NCBI GenBank assembly: GCA_036267875.1
Contig: DATAVE010000013.1
Location: 1-64,000 of the forward strand
Reading direction: 5' to 3'
DNA: 64,000 bases
Origin: DASZTV01 sp036267875
GTDB taxonomy: Bacteria; Actinomycetota; Actinomycetes; JAFAQI01
Position numbers and translations under genes: made by a program. The notes below the pieces were generated by a model. It saw only the letters and a list, made by a program, of their open reading frames with translations. It did not search any database and was not told the origin of the DNA. Positions 32,724 to 41,273 of the stretch are shown here, in pieces (position 1 is the first letter of the stretch; every line of letters begins with the position of its first letter).

Positions 32724-33842
32724 ATGCGAGCCCGCGCAACTCTTGTCCTGGCGTCTGCTGTCCTGGCCGCGCTTGTCACCCCAGCGTTCGGCCACGCCGC
32801 CGTCGGCGTGGTGGCGTCGCGCTGTCAGAGTCTCGATGCGCCGTCCGACGGGTCCGGCGGCACCGCGCTGCTGAGCATCGAGTTCTCGAGTCGTACGACG
32901 GGATGGGCCGCCGGTGGCGACCGCGTTGTGCGCACGCCCGACGCTGGCAGCCATTGGTCGGTCAGCTACCAGCGAGCTGGTGCGGGCTTGTTCGCAGTGG
33001 ACGCCTACAACGATCGGGAGGCCTGGGTGCTTGGGGCTCACGGGATCGCCAGGACGTCGGATGGTGGCCGGAACTGGCATTGGGCGCCGTTCGCCGCGCT
33101 TCCATCGAAGTGTCCGGCGATCTCCGAGATCGACTTCTACTCGCCGCAGCGAGGTGTTGCGATCTCGGGCCACACGCTTCTCGTAACCGGCGACGGGGGC
33201 CGCGCCTGGCGGTTGCTGACGTCCCCGGGCGACATGCAGTCGGTCTGCTTCAGCGACGTCGACCACGGTTGGGCCGGGTCCCATGGGCGGGTCTACCGGA
33301 CGGTCGATGGCGGAGCGAAATGGTCGCTCGCGGTCGCCGGCCCTCGGATGGACAAGGCGGAGCGCCGCATCACCGCAGCCGTCGTGCAGTGCGCGGGTCC
33401 AAGCGCTGGTTGGGCGGAGCTGAACATCGGCGGTGCGGCGATGAACCAGTCGCCACACGTCGGCTACCACCTCTCTGCGGCGGGGTCGCGGCCGATCTTC
33501 TCGGAGGGCTACTTCCCCTACGCCGGACTGCCGAAGCTGCCCTCGTCGCCAGGCTCCGAGCCGGCCACCTTCAGTGCGATCAGTCCGAGCAGGGCCGCCT
33601 ACGTCGACTTCTGCCCGGCCTGCGGATACGGCACGTCGGAGGTCGAGGTCTTCACGGGGGAGGACCGCCATGGACGGTCTTACACCGTCCGTCACATCTC
33701 AGCTGCCCGAGGAGCCGCATTCCTCAGCCCGACCAGCGGCTGGGTGATTGGGCAGACCAGCTTCGCCAGCAAGCACATGCATTGGCGGATCGAGCACACC
33801 ACCGATGGTGGCAAGACGTGGGTTACGCAGTACCAGCTGTGA
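32724..33842 (+). CDS. Secreted Ycf48/BNR-type beta-propeller protein
   Basis: 372 residues with a signal peptide (RATLVLASAVLAALVTPAFG). Repeats of the BNR/sialidase or Ycf48 type follow: VVRTPDAGSHWS, IARTSDGGRNWHW, LVTGDGGRAWRLL, YRTVDGGAKWS and TTDGGKTWVTQY, spread over the length, so a beta-propeller is expected outside the membrane. Two Cys-rich spots (DFCPACGYG) may bind metal or form disulfides. No catalytic sialidase Arg triad can be assigned, so binding or scaffold functions are more likely. CATAGT, 6 nt before the ATG, could be a -10. Overlaps menD by 20 bases at the 3' end, convergently. Confidence 0.78.
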   Translation: MRARATLVLASAVLAALVTPAFGHAAVGVVASRCQSLDAPSDGSGGTALLSIEFSSRTTGWAAGGDRVVRTPDAGSHWSVSYQRAGAGLFAVDAYNDREAWVLGAHGIARTSDGGRNWHWAPFAALPSKCPAISEIDFYSPQRGVAISGHTLLVTGDGGRAWRLLTSPGDMQSVCFSDVDHGWAGSHGRVYRTVDGGAKWSLAVAGPRMDKAERRITAAVVQCAGPSAGWAELNIGGAAMNQSPHVGYHLSAAGSRPIFSEGYFPYAGLPKLPSSPGSEPATFSAISPSRAAYVDFCPACGYGTSEVEVFTGEDRHGRSYTVRHISAARGAAFLSPTSGWVIGQTSFASKHMHWRIEHTTDGGKTWVTQYQL

Positions 33843-35523
33843 TCTCGCGCAGTCGCGCGTGAAGCTCAGCGTTCTCGGCCCGGTCGGTGCGTACCTCGAC
33901 GATCCGCAGGCCGTCGAACGTAGAGAGCGCATCGGCGAGCTCGCCGGCTGAGGACACCAACTGATGCGCGACGCCGTACGCCGCGGCGAGCGCCTCGAGA
34001 CTGACGCCGTGCGGCGTCCCGAAGAGCCGCTCGAACGCAGCCGGCTCGACGGCGTCGCCCTGGGGGAGCAGCGAGAAGATCCCGCCGCCATCGTTGTTGA
34101 TCACGACGTACGTCAGGTCCGGCTGCGCCTCGGCGCCACGGATGAAGCCGTTGCTGTCGTGCAGCAACGACAGGTCGCCGCACAGCGCCACCGTGGGATC
34201 GCCGTCGTTGCCAATCGCGACTCCCTGGGCAGATGACACGAACCCGTCGATTCCGCTCACGCCGCGGTTGGCATAGACCGTGATGTCGTCGCGCGGCTCC
34301 ATCACCAGGTCGAGATCACGGATGGGCATCGACGAGGCGACGACGAGGACCGCGCCGGACCGGAGAAGCCGCGCGACATCGCGAGCGACCCGGGGCTCGG
34401 TGAGCGCGTCCGTCGAGTCGAGCACCTCGTCGATCGCGTGACTCACTCGCTGTGACGCGTCTGTCCAGGCGGTCTGCCAACCCTCGTCGGCCTGATGGCT
34501 TGCTGCCTCGAGTCGCTCGAAGGTGAAGGGGCTGCAGTGAAGGACGGAACGGGCGCTGCGGGTCACGTCCCAGTTGCCGCCGTCGGGCGACACCACGACG
34601 TGCGGGGTGTCTTGCAGCCAGCTCAGCGCTTGTCGCGAGAGTCCGATCCGGCCGACCACGACGACAAGATCGGGGCGGTGCGCATCGACGAAGGCGGCAT
34701 CGCGCAGGAGGGCGTCAGCGGCGCGAAGCGCGGATCCACCGCGACGCGCATTGCTGTGTGGCTCCGCGATCAGCGGCCAGCCCACGCGCTCGCACCACCG
34801 GACGATCGGCTCGTAGTCCTCGACGGCGTCGCCCACGACCACGACGGCGTTTCGTGCGCCGGTGAGTGCGGCGGCGAGTGCGTCGGGCGTGGTGTCCGGC
34901 GCCGGCTTCGCGATGCTCAGGTCGCGAACCCGCTCCAGCCCCAGGTCGTAGTCGAAGCCGATGCCGTCGTCGATCGGGATGAGTGGCTCGCGCAGGGCAA
35001 GGTTCAGGTGCACCGGCCCGGCCGGGTCGTTGGGTAGGCCCAGACATCTCTCGACAGCGGTTCGCACCGTCTCGCGCCAGGCGTCGACCGCATCGGGATG
35101 GGCAGCTGGTGCGGGGACGTCGTAGGACCATCGCACCGCGTTGCCATACAGCCCGGACTGCTCAACCGTCTGGTTGGCGCCGATCCCGTGCAGCTCGGGT
35201 GGCCGGTCGGCGGTCAATGCCAGCAGTGGCACGCGCGCCAGGTCGGCCTCCATGACGGCTGCGTGGAAGTACGTCGTGGCAGTGCCGGAGGTGCACAGCA
35301 CCGGAACGACGGCGCCCGTCGCCTTTGCGATGCCAAGGGCGAGGTAGGCCGCAGATCGTTCGTCGACGCGGACGTGGACGGTGATCTTCGGATGCTCGAG
35401 GAACGCGAGCGCAACCGGCGTGGATCGCGAGCCCGGCGCGATTACCGCATGACGCACTCCACGGCGAGCGAGCTCGTCGACGAACACGAGCGAGAAGGCC
35501 CACCCCGCGTTCTCAGCCGGCAT
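33823..35523 (-). CDS. menD: SEPHCHC synthase (menaquinone)
   Basis: Thiamine-diphosphate enzyme that joins isochorismate and 2-oxoglutarate; 566 residues. ENAGWAFSLVFVDELARRGV and APGSRSTPVALAF open the Pyr domain with Glu in RVDERSAAYLALG; the ThDP-binding motif GDLSLLHDSNGF ... VINNDGGGIFSLLP lies near the C-terminus. ATG 35523 is used, overlapping the menC stop by 11 bases; the open frame to 35817 is shadow of menC. Third gene of the menA-menC-menD unit. Confidence 0.94.
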   Translation of the reverse strand: MPAENAGWAFSLVFVDELARRGVRHAVIAPGSRSTPVALAFLEHPKITVHVRVDERSAAYLALGIAKATGAVVPVLCTSGTATTYFHAAVMEADLARVPLLALTADRPPELHGIGANQTVEQSGLYGNAVRWSYDVPAPAAHPDAVDAWRETVRTAVERCLGLPNDPAGPVHLNLALREPLIPIDDGIGFDYDLGLERVRDLSIAKPAPDTTPDALAAALTGARNAVVVVGDAVEDYEPIVRWCERVGWPLIAEPHSNARRGGSALRAADALLRDAAFVDAHRPDLVVVVGRIGLSRQALSWLQDTPHVVVSPDGGNWDVTRSARSVLHCSPFTFERLEAASHQADEGWQTAWTDASQRVSHAIDEVLDSTDALTEPRVARDVARLLRSGAVLVVASSMPIRDLDLVMEPRDDITVYANRGVSGIDGFVSSAQGVAIGNDGDPTVALCGDLSLLHDSNGFIRGAEAQPDLTYVVINNDGGGIFSLLPQGDAVEPAAFERLFGTPHGVSLEALAAAYGVAHQLVSSAGELADALSTFDGLRIVEVRTDRAENAELHARLREITAGTA

Positions 35524-36478
35524 CGAGAATCTCCTGAGCTGCGGCGAGTCGTTCGTGCCACCAGCGGGTGGTCTCACTATCGGCCGCGTTCGTGGCGAGC
35601 AGTTGCGGTGATGGCGCGATCGTACGGACGTCGAGGAAGCCAGCGACCGGGACCAGCGGGTCGTCGCAGACGTCGCCGTCGAGCAGAGTGACCGTGCCAA
35701 GGCCGCACGCAAACCGCAGCTGCGGGAGCGCAGCGGCCAGGGCCACGCCGGCGGCGATGCCGACCGAGGTCTCGATCGCACTCGAGACCACAACGGGGAG
35801 ACCGCAGGCCTCCGCAACCCGCAGACAGGACCGGACTCCGCCGAGCGGCTGCACCTTCAGTACGACGATGTCGGCTGCATCCAGGCCCGCAACCCGCAGC
35901 GGGTCCTCAGCAGTCCTGACCGATTCATCCGCAGCCAGCCGAACGTCGACCCGACGACGTAGGGCAGCCATGTCCTCGAGCGTCGGCACGGGCTGCTCGG
36001 CGTACTCGAGATCGAACCGCGACAGCTCGGCCAATGCGTGCGCCGCGGTGTCGACGTCCCAGGCGGCGTTGGCGTCGATCCGCACGGCGCCAGCCGGACC
36101 GAGCGCGTCGCGCACCGCCTCTACCCGTGCGATGTCGTCGGCAAGGCTCTGACCGGGCTCGGCGACCTTGACCTTCGCGGTCGTGCAACCCGACCGCGCA
36201 GCGAGTGAGTGTGCCTGCTCGGGGTCGACCGCAGGGATCGTCGTATTGACGGCGATCGAGTCCCGAACTGGTGCCGGCCAACCATCTTGCGAAGCCTCGA
36301 TCGCGGCGGCGAGCCAGCGCGCCGCGACTGCCGGCGGGTACTCCGGAAATGGTGAGAACTCACCCCATCCCGCGGGCCCTTCCAGAAGCAGGCCGCGTCG
36401 GCGCGCCTGGCCGCGGAAGCGCACCCGCATTGGGATGTCGAAGACGTGGCCTCGACTTACCGGATCAGCAGGACTCAC
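35513..36478 (-). CDS. menC: o-Succinylbenzoate synthase
   Basis: Enolase-superfamily dehydratase of menaquinone synthesis; 321 residues. The first catalytic Lys pair is in CTTAKVKVAEPG, metal ligands in RIDANAAWD, LEYAEQP and RLAADES, and the second Lys in VVLKVQPLGG. GTG 36478 overlaps the menA stop (GTGA) and is the natural start, shortening the 374-codon open frame. Members can also racemise N-acylamino acids, but the men context settles the role. Confidence 0.92.
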   Translation of the reverse strand: MSPADPVSRGHVFDIPMRVRFRGQARRRGLLLEGPAGWGEFSPFPEYPPAVAARWLAAAIEASQDGWPAPVRDSIAVNTTIPAVDPEQAHSLAARSGCTTAKVKVAEPGQSLADDIARVEAVRDALGPAGAVRIDANAAWDVDTAAHALAELSRFDLEYAEQPVPTLEDMAALRRRVDVRLAADESVRTAEDPLRVAGLDAADIVVLKVQPLGGVRSCLRVAEACGLPVVVSSAIETSVGIAAGVALAAALPQLRFACGLGTVTLLDGDVCDDPLVPVAGFLDVRTIAPSPQLLATNAADSETTRWWHERLAAAQEILDAG

Positions 36479-37374
36479 CGAATCAGCAAGCCGGCGGCGA
36501 GCAGCACGGCGACCGCGAGCTCGAGCTTGCCGGTGCCGCCGAGCGCGGGGATCAAAGCGCGTCCCACCCCGCCGCCGCGCACCGCCGCGACGGGCTCCTT
36601 GGCGAGCGGGATAGCGAGCACTGCGAGCAGCGGCCACGCGGACTTCGACGCGACCGGCTCACCGACGACGGCGAGCGCTAGCCCGATCCCAATCGCGGCG
36701 ACGAACAGCTGGCGGGTGCGTGCCTCTCCGATGCGTACGGCGAGAGTGCGCTTGCCGGCGATCGCGTCGGTCGGGACGTCGCGCAGGTTGTTGACGACGA
36801 GGATCGCGACCGCGAGTACGCCGGTAGCGACTGCGGCGATCCACGCGGTGGCTGGCAGGTGGCTGTGCTGGACATAGCTGGAGCCCAGAGTCGCGACCAG
36901 CCCGAAGAAGACGAACACGAAGACTTCACCGAGCCCTGCCGAGGCATAGGGCTTCGGTCCGCCGCTGTAGCCGAGCAGGGCGACGAAGGCTGCTACCCCG
37001 ACCGCGAGCAGCCACCACGAGACCATCGCCGCGAGAGCGAGGCCGGCCGCACCGGCGATTGCCATCGCGATCCCGATCGCGACCTGCATCGCGCGTGGCG
37101 ACACCAGGCCGCTGGCAACCGCCCGGCGAGGTCCGGCGCGCTGGACGGTGTCGACGCCGCGAACGCCGTCGAAGTAGTCGTTGGCGTAGTTGACGGCGAT
37201 CTGAACCGCGAGTGCGACCACGATGACGAGGGCGAATCGGCCGATCGCGAGATGGCTGAGGCCGGCGGATCCGGCGGCCGTGCCGACGACGACCGGTGCG
37301 AGCGATGCAGGCAGGGTGCGCGGCCGAGAGGCCTCGATCCACGTCTGCAGCGGGCTTACCCGCTCCTCGCTCAC
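36475..37374 (-). CDS. menA: 1,4-Dihydroxy-2-naphthoate polyprenyltransferase
   Basis: UbiA-family integral membrane prenyltransferase attaching the isoprenoid chain to the naphthoquinone ring; 299 residues with eight or nine helices. The Asp-rich diphosphate site NYANDYFDGVRG (about 61-72) and the second region NNLRDVPTDAIAGKRTLAV are present. GTG start with AAAGGAG upstream, one of the few clear Shine-Dalgarno sites here. First gene of the menA-menC-menD unit and divergent from menE. Confidence 0.94.
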   Translation of the reverse strand: MSEERVSPLQTWIEASRPRTLPASLAPVVVGTAAGSAGLSHLAIGRFALVIVVALAVQIAVNYANDYFDGVRGVDTVQRAGPRRAVASGLVSPRAMQVAIGIAMAIAGAAGLALAAMVSWWLLAVGVAAFVALLGYSGGPKPYASAGLGEVFVFVFFGLVATLGSSYVQHSHLPATAWIAAVATGVLAVAILVVNNLRDVPTDAIAGKRTLAVRIGEARTRQLFVAAIGIGLALAVVGEPVASKSAWPLLAVLAIPLAKEPVAAVRGGGVGRALIPALGGTGKLELAVAVLLAAGLLIR

Positions 37375-37418
37375 ACCTACTCCTTTGATCGCCGGGCCTC
37401 GATTACCGTCGTACCACG

Positions 37419-38534
37419 ATGCCAGCAGCCGGATCGCGACAGCTCGTCAGCCTCGCGATGCCGCCTGGCGAGGACTTTCTCGCTGCATTCGACGAGGCCT
37501 GGGACGCGGATCACGCCGTGCTTCCGCTTGATCCTGCTGCCCCTCGCGCCGCGCAGGAACGGCTGCTCGCGGCGATGCGTCCTGACGAGCCCGTCGATGA
37601 CGACGTCGCCCTGGTCATCGCCACCTCAGGTTCGACCGGGGAGCCCAAAGGGGCGCAGCTGAGCCACGTCGCGATCGAGGCATCGAGTCGCGCGACCCAT
37701 GACCGGATCGGGCGCGAGCCGGATGACGTCTGGCTCGCGTGCCTGCCCTGGCACCACGTCGGCGGGCTGCAGGTGATGCTGCGGTCACGGCTGCTGGACA
37801 TCCCGCTGATCGTCCACGAGCGATTCGATGTCGAACGTTTTCGGTACGCCGAGGCAACGCTCACCTCGTTGGTACCGACCCAGCTCGTCTCGTTGCTCGA
37901 CGCGGGTGTCGATCTCGGCCGGTTCCGGGCGATCCTGCTCGGCGGTGCGGCTGCGCCTGCGGACCTGCTCGAGAGGGCGCGCTCTGCCGGGGCGCGCGTC
38001 GTCACGACATACGGCATGAGTGAGACCTCGGGTGGGTGTGTGTACGACGGACGGCCACTCGATGGCGTCGAGATCCGCAGTCTCGACGACGGACGGCTGG
38101 CGATCCGCGGACCGATGCTGATGTCCGGCTACCGCCTACGGCCCGATCTCACCGCCGAAGCGCTGGTCGACGGCTGGCTCGTCACAAACGATCTTGGACA
38201 GGTCGGTGCCGGCGGCCGAGTGGTCGTGTCGGGTCGAGCCGATGACGTGATCATCACCGGCGGCGAGAACGTCGTCGCCGACGACGTTGCTGCAGTCGTC
38301 GCCCGTCACCCGGCTGTGAGCGAGGCAGCCGTGGTCGGTGTACCTGACGATCGCTGGGGTCAGCGGGTCGTCGCGGTTGTCGTCGGAGAGGTCACCCTCG
38401 AGGATCTCCGAGACTGGTGCAGCATGTCCCTGCCACGTGCGGCGCTGCCGCGGGCGGTTGTCGCAGTTGCAGCTTTGCCGCGACTGTCGACCGGAAAGCT
38501 CGATCGACTAGCGGTCCGCGGCCTTGCGGGTTAG
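37419..38534 (+). CDS. menE: o-Succinylbenzoate--CoA ligase
   Basis: ANL-superfamily adenylating enzyme making OSB-CoA; 371 residues, shorter than most ANL ligases, as usual for actinobacterial MenE. ATP loop ATSGSTGEPKGA, WLACLPWHHVGGLQVM, VTTYGMSETSGG, RADDVIITGGENV and the C-terminal Lys in LSTGKLDRLAV are visible. Divergent from menA across 44 bases; TACCGT ends 9 nt before the ATG. menB and menG are not in the window. Confidence 0.92.
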   Translation: MPAAGSRQLVSLAMPPGEDFLAAFDEAWDADHAVLPLDPAAPRAAQERLLAAMRPDEPVDDDVALVIATSGSTGEPKGAQLSHVAIEASSRATHDRIGREPDDVWLACLPWHHVGGLQVMLRSRLLDIPLIVHERFDVERFRYAEATLTSLVPTQLVSLLDAGVDLGRFRAILLGGAAAPADLLERARSAGARVVTTYGMSETSGGCVYDGRPLDGVEIRSLDDGRLAIRGPMLMSGYRLRPDLTAEALVDGWLVTNDLGQVGAGGRVVVSGRADDVIITGGENVVADDVAAVVARHPAVSEAAVVGVPDDRWGQRVVAVVVGEVTLEDLRDWCSMSLPRAALPRAVVAVAALPRLSTGKLDRLAVRGLAG

Positions 38535-38695
38535 GCAGCACCGATGTCGATGAGCCACGTGGTGTCGGCAGGCTCGCTGCGATAGATGTCGCGCGAGTGG
38601 ACGGGCGTGGCGAGATCGATCAGCAGGCTGAGCGGGATGCCGTCGGCGAGCAGCCGCATCCCGGATTCGTCGGCGAAGTCCATCTCATCGAACAC
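38531..38695 (-). CDS. Small hypothetical protein
   Basis: 54 codons from GTG 38695, or 50 from ATG 38683, too short for most gene callers. The protein (MDFADESGMRLLADGIPLSL, then LIDLATPVHSRDIYRSEPADTTWLIDIGAA) looks like a globular actinobacterial micro-protein: balanced composition and amphipathic, not the Arg/Pro-rich look of shadow frames. Its stop shares TTAG with the menE stop. No function can be given. I have a vague memory of similar short proteins in other actinomycetes, which needs a database search. Confidence 0.45.
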   Translation of the reverse strand: MFDEMDFADESGMRLLADGIPLSLLIDLATPVHSRDIYRSEPADTTWLIDIGAA

Positions 38696-38732
38696 AACGA
38701 CGGTCCTACCCCGCAGATGCGGTGACTAACGC

Positions 38733-40055
38733 CTAAGGCCTGCCCAGGGCCCGATATGTCCAGCCGGCGGCGCGCCAGCTCTCCGGGTCGAGCGCGTTGC
38801 GGCCGTCGACGATGTTGCGGGCCGCCACGACCTCGGCGAGCACGGCTGGGTCTGCCTCGCGAAACTCCAGCCACTCGGTGAGAAGCAGCACCAGGTCGGC
38901 ATCGCGGATGGCGTCCAGCGTGGAGTCGGCGTAGCTCAGATCGGGGTAGCGGACACGCGCGTTCGGGATCGCCGCCGGGTCATAGACCGTGACCTCGGCG
39001 CCGGCGGCGTGCAGCCGGCTGGCTACATCCAGCGCTGGGGAGTCGCGGATATCGTCGCTGTTGGGTTTGAACGCCGCACCGAGGACGCCGATCCGGCGGC
39101 CGATCAGGTTTTCCTCGAGCAGCTCACGTGCCATGTCGACCATCCGGGTACGACGACGGAGGTTGATGGCGTCGACCTCGGTGAGGAAGGTCAGCGCCTG
39201 GTCGACCCCCAGCTCGCCGGCCCGGGCCATGAATGCGCGAATGTCCTTGGGAAGACAGCCGCCGCCGAAGCCGAGTCCGGCGTTGAGGAACCTGCCGCCG
39301 ATCCGGGTGTCGTGGGAGAGCGCCTGCGACAGCTTGGTCACGTCCGCGCCCGTCACCTCGCAGACCTCGGCCATCGCGTTGATGAAGGAGATCTTCGTCG
39401 CGAGGAACGCGTTGGCCGCGACCTTCACGAGCTGCGCGGTCGCGAGATCGGTGACGACGACCGGTGTGCCGTTGGCGATGATCGGCGCGAACGCGTCCCG
39501 CATCATCTGCTCGCCCTGTTCGGAGGAGACGCCGAAGACCAGCCGATCGGGGCTCAGCGTGTCCTCGACGGCGTACCCCTCGCGCAGGAACTCCGGATTC
39601 CACACCACCTCGACCGCGTCGCCCGCCGGCGCAGACGTCGCGATGCGCGTCGCGATCCGCTCGGCGGTACCGACCGGGACGGTCGACTTTCCGGCGAAGA
39701 CACACGGCCGTTTCAGCAACGGCGCGAGGCTGGTCACCGCGGTGTAGACGTACTCGAGGTCGGCGCCGTTCTCGTGCTCCTTCTGCGGGGTACCGACACA
39801 GAGGAAGTGCACGTCCCCGAACTCTGCGGCTTCCTCGTACGAGGTCGTGAAGCGCAGCCGGCCGGTTTCCAGCGTCTTCTGCAGGAGCGGCTCGAGGCCG
39901 GGCTCGTAGAACGGGATCTCCCCGCCTGCCAGGCGCGCGATCTTGTTGGCGTCGACGTCGACGCCGAGCACCTCGAACCCGAGCGACGCCATGCACACGG
40001 CATGGGTCGCGCCGAGGTAGCCAGTGCCGAGAACCGTCATCCGGGGGGCGGTCAC
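38733..40055 (-). CDS. ugd: UDP-glucose 6-dehydrogenase
   Basis: Oxidises UDP-glucose (or a related UDP-sugar) to the uronate for surface polysaccharides; 440 residues. NAD motif VLGTGYLGATHAVCMASLG, FLCVGTPQ, FAGKSTVPVGTA, the Lys/Asn segment VAANAFLATKISFINAMAEVCE, and catalytic Cys in GGGCLPKDIRAFM. GTG 40055 is chosen because minus-strand TACCCT ends 6 nt before it; the ATG at 40040 is the alternative and TTG 40061 is unlikely. It supports the envelope-polymer theme. Confidence 0.93.
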   Translation of the reverse strand: MTAPRMTVLGTGYLGATHAVCMASLGFEVLGVDVDANKIARLAGGEIPFYEPGLEPLLQKTLETGRLRFTTSYEEAAEFGDVHFLCVGTPQKEHENGADLEYVYTAVTSLAPLLKRPCVFAGKSTVPVGTAERIATRIATSAPAGDAVEVVWNPEFLREGYAVEDTLSPDRLVFGVSSEQGEQMMRDAFAPIIANGTPVVVTDLATAQLVKVAANAFLATKISFINAMAEVCEVTGADVTKLSQALSHDTRIGGRFLNAGLGFGGGCLPKDIRAFMARAGELGVDQALTFLTEVDAINLRRRTRMVDMARELLEENLIGRRIGVLGAAFKPNSDDIRDSPALDVASRLHAAGAEVTVYDPAAIPNARVRYPDLSYADSTLDAIRDADLVLLLTEWLEFREADPAVLAEVVAARNIVDGRNALDPESWRAAGWTYRALGRP

Positions 40056-40061
40056 CCGCAA

Positions 40062-40067
40062 AGGGTA
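40062..40067 (-). promoter_or_regulatory. -10 element TACCCT, leaderless ugd
   Basis: Minus-strand TACCCT ends 6 nt before GTG 40055 and decides between the competing ugd starts. Confidence 0.55.
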
Positions 40068-40090
40068 GAACGCGCGATACGCCCGCTAAC

Positions 40091-40096
40091 TACGAT
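40091..40096 (+). promoter_or_regulatory. -10 element TACGAT, leaderless acyl-CoA dehydrogenase
   Basis: TACGAT ends 6 nt before GTG 40103. With the ugd element this makes a divergent leaderless pair in a 47-bp gap. Confidence 0.55.
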
Positions 40097-40102
40097 GAGC
40101 GC

Positions 40103-41272
40103 GTGAATCAGGACTTCGACCTCTACACGTTGCCCGAGGAGCACCAGCTGCTCCGCAAGACGGTGCGCGAGCTCGCGGACGACAAGATCGCGCCGCGAGC
40201 GGCAGAGATCGACGAAAAGGCCGAGTTCCCGTGGGACGTCCATGACGCGCTCGTGGCTGCTGAGCTGCACGCGGTGCACGTGCCGGAGGAGTACGACGGC
40301 GTCGGCGCAGACGCCATCGCGTCGGCGATCGTCATCGAAGAGGTCGCCCGCGCCTGTGGGGCCTCGTCGCTGATTCCAGCGGTCAACAAGCTCGGCACGA
40401 TGGGTCTGCTGCTCTCGGGTGGCGAGGATCTCAAGAAGGCCTACTTGCCTCGGCTCGCAGCCGGCGAGGGCATGTTCAGCTACTGCCTGTCCGAGCCGGA
40501 GGCTGGGAGCGATGCCGCGGGCATGAAGACCCGTGCGGTGCGCGACGGCGACTCCTACGTGCTGGGCGGCACGAAGCGCTGGATCACCAACGCCGGGGTC
40601 TCGAAGTTCTACACGGTCATGGCCGTCACCGATCCCGACAAGGGCGCCAACGGCATCTCGGCGTTCATCGTGGAGAAGGAGGACGCCGGCGTCAGCTTCG
40701 GGGCGCCCGAGAAGAAGCTGGGCATCAAAGGCTCGCCGACGGCAGAGGTCTACTTCGACAACGTCCGGGTCCCGGCCGAGCGGATGATCGGCGACGAGGG
40801 GACCGGGTTCAAGACCGCGTTGACGACCCTCGACCACACGCGGCTCACGATCGGCGCGCAGGCGCTCGGCATCGCCCAGGGCGCGGTCGACTACTGCACC
40901 CGCTACGTCCAGGAGCGCAAGCAGTTCGGCAAGCCGATCGCTGAGTTCCAAGGCGTGTCCTTCATCCTCGCGGACATGGCAATGAAGACCGAGGCTGCGC
41001 GTGCGCTGATCTACCAGGCCGCGGCGATGTCGGAGCGGCTCGCGCCGAATCTCACCTTCATGTCCGCGGCCGCGAAGTGCTTCGCCTCGGATGCCGCGAT
41101 GGAGGTCACCACCGATGGGGTGCAGCTGCTCGGCGGCTACGGCTACACCCGGGACTTCCCGCTCGAGCGGATGATGCGCGACGCCAAGATCACTCAGATC
41201 TACGAGGGCACCAACCAGATCCTGCGCATGGTCATGTCGCGCAACCTGCTCAAAGCCAACCCGCTGCGTTGA
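40103..41272 (+). CDS. Acyl-CoA dehydrogenase
   Basis: 389-residue flavoprotein dehydrogenase. YCLSEPEAGSDAAG, YVLGGTKRWITNAG, LLGGYGYTRDFPLERMMRD and catalytic Glu in IYEGTNQILRMVMSR are canonical for the short/branched-chain acyl-CoA dehydrogenases. It differs clearly from the copy at 27139 (IYEGTNQ versus GEGTSE). hemH follows after one base, so the two are probably co-transcribed with acetoacetyl-CoA synthetase. Confidence 0.93.
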   Translation: MNQDFDLYTLPEEHQLLRKTVRELADDKIAPRAAEIDEKAEFPWDVHDALVAAELHAVHVPEEYDGVGADAIASAIVIEEVARACGASSLIPAVNKLGTMGLLLSGGEDLKKAYLPRLAAGEGMFSYCLSEPEAGSDAAGMKTRAVRDGDSYVLGGTKRWITNAGVSKFYTVMAVTDPDKGANGISAFIVEKEDAGVSFGAPEKKLGIKGSPTAEVYFDNVRVPAERMIGDEGTGFKTALTTLDHTRLTIGAQALGIAQGAVDYCTRYVQERKQFGKPIAEFQGVSFILADMAMKTEAARALIYQAAAMSERLAPNLTFMSAAAKCFASDAAMEVTTDGVQLLGGYGYTRDFPLERMMRDAKITQIYEGTNQILRMVMSRNLLKANPLR

Positions 41273-41273
41273 A

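Noticed and set aside
32613..33695. Long N-terminal extension of the dienelactone hydrolase
   Set aside because: The alpha/beta hydrolase is complete from ATG 32612; the rest mirrors the beta-propeller gene.
32724..33842. Photosystem II assembly factor Ycf48
   Set aside because: The repeats match Ycf48/BNR propellers but no photosynthesis gene is present; a secreted propeller of other function is more likely.
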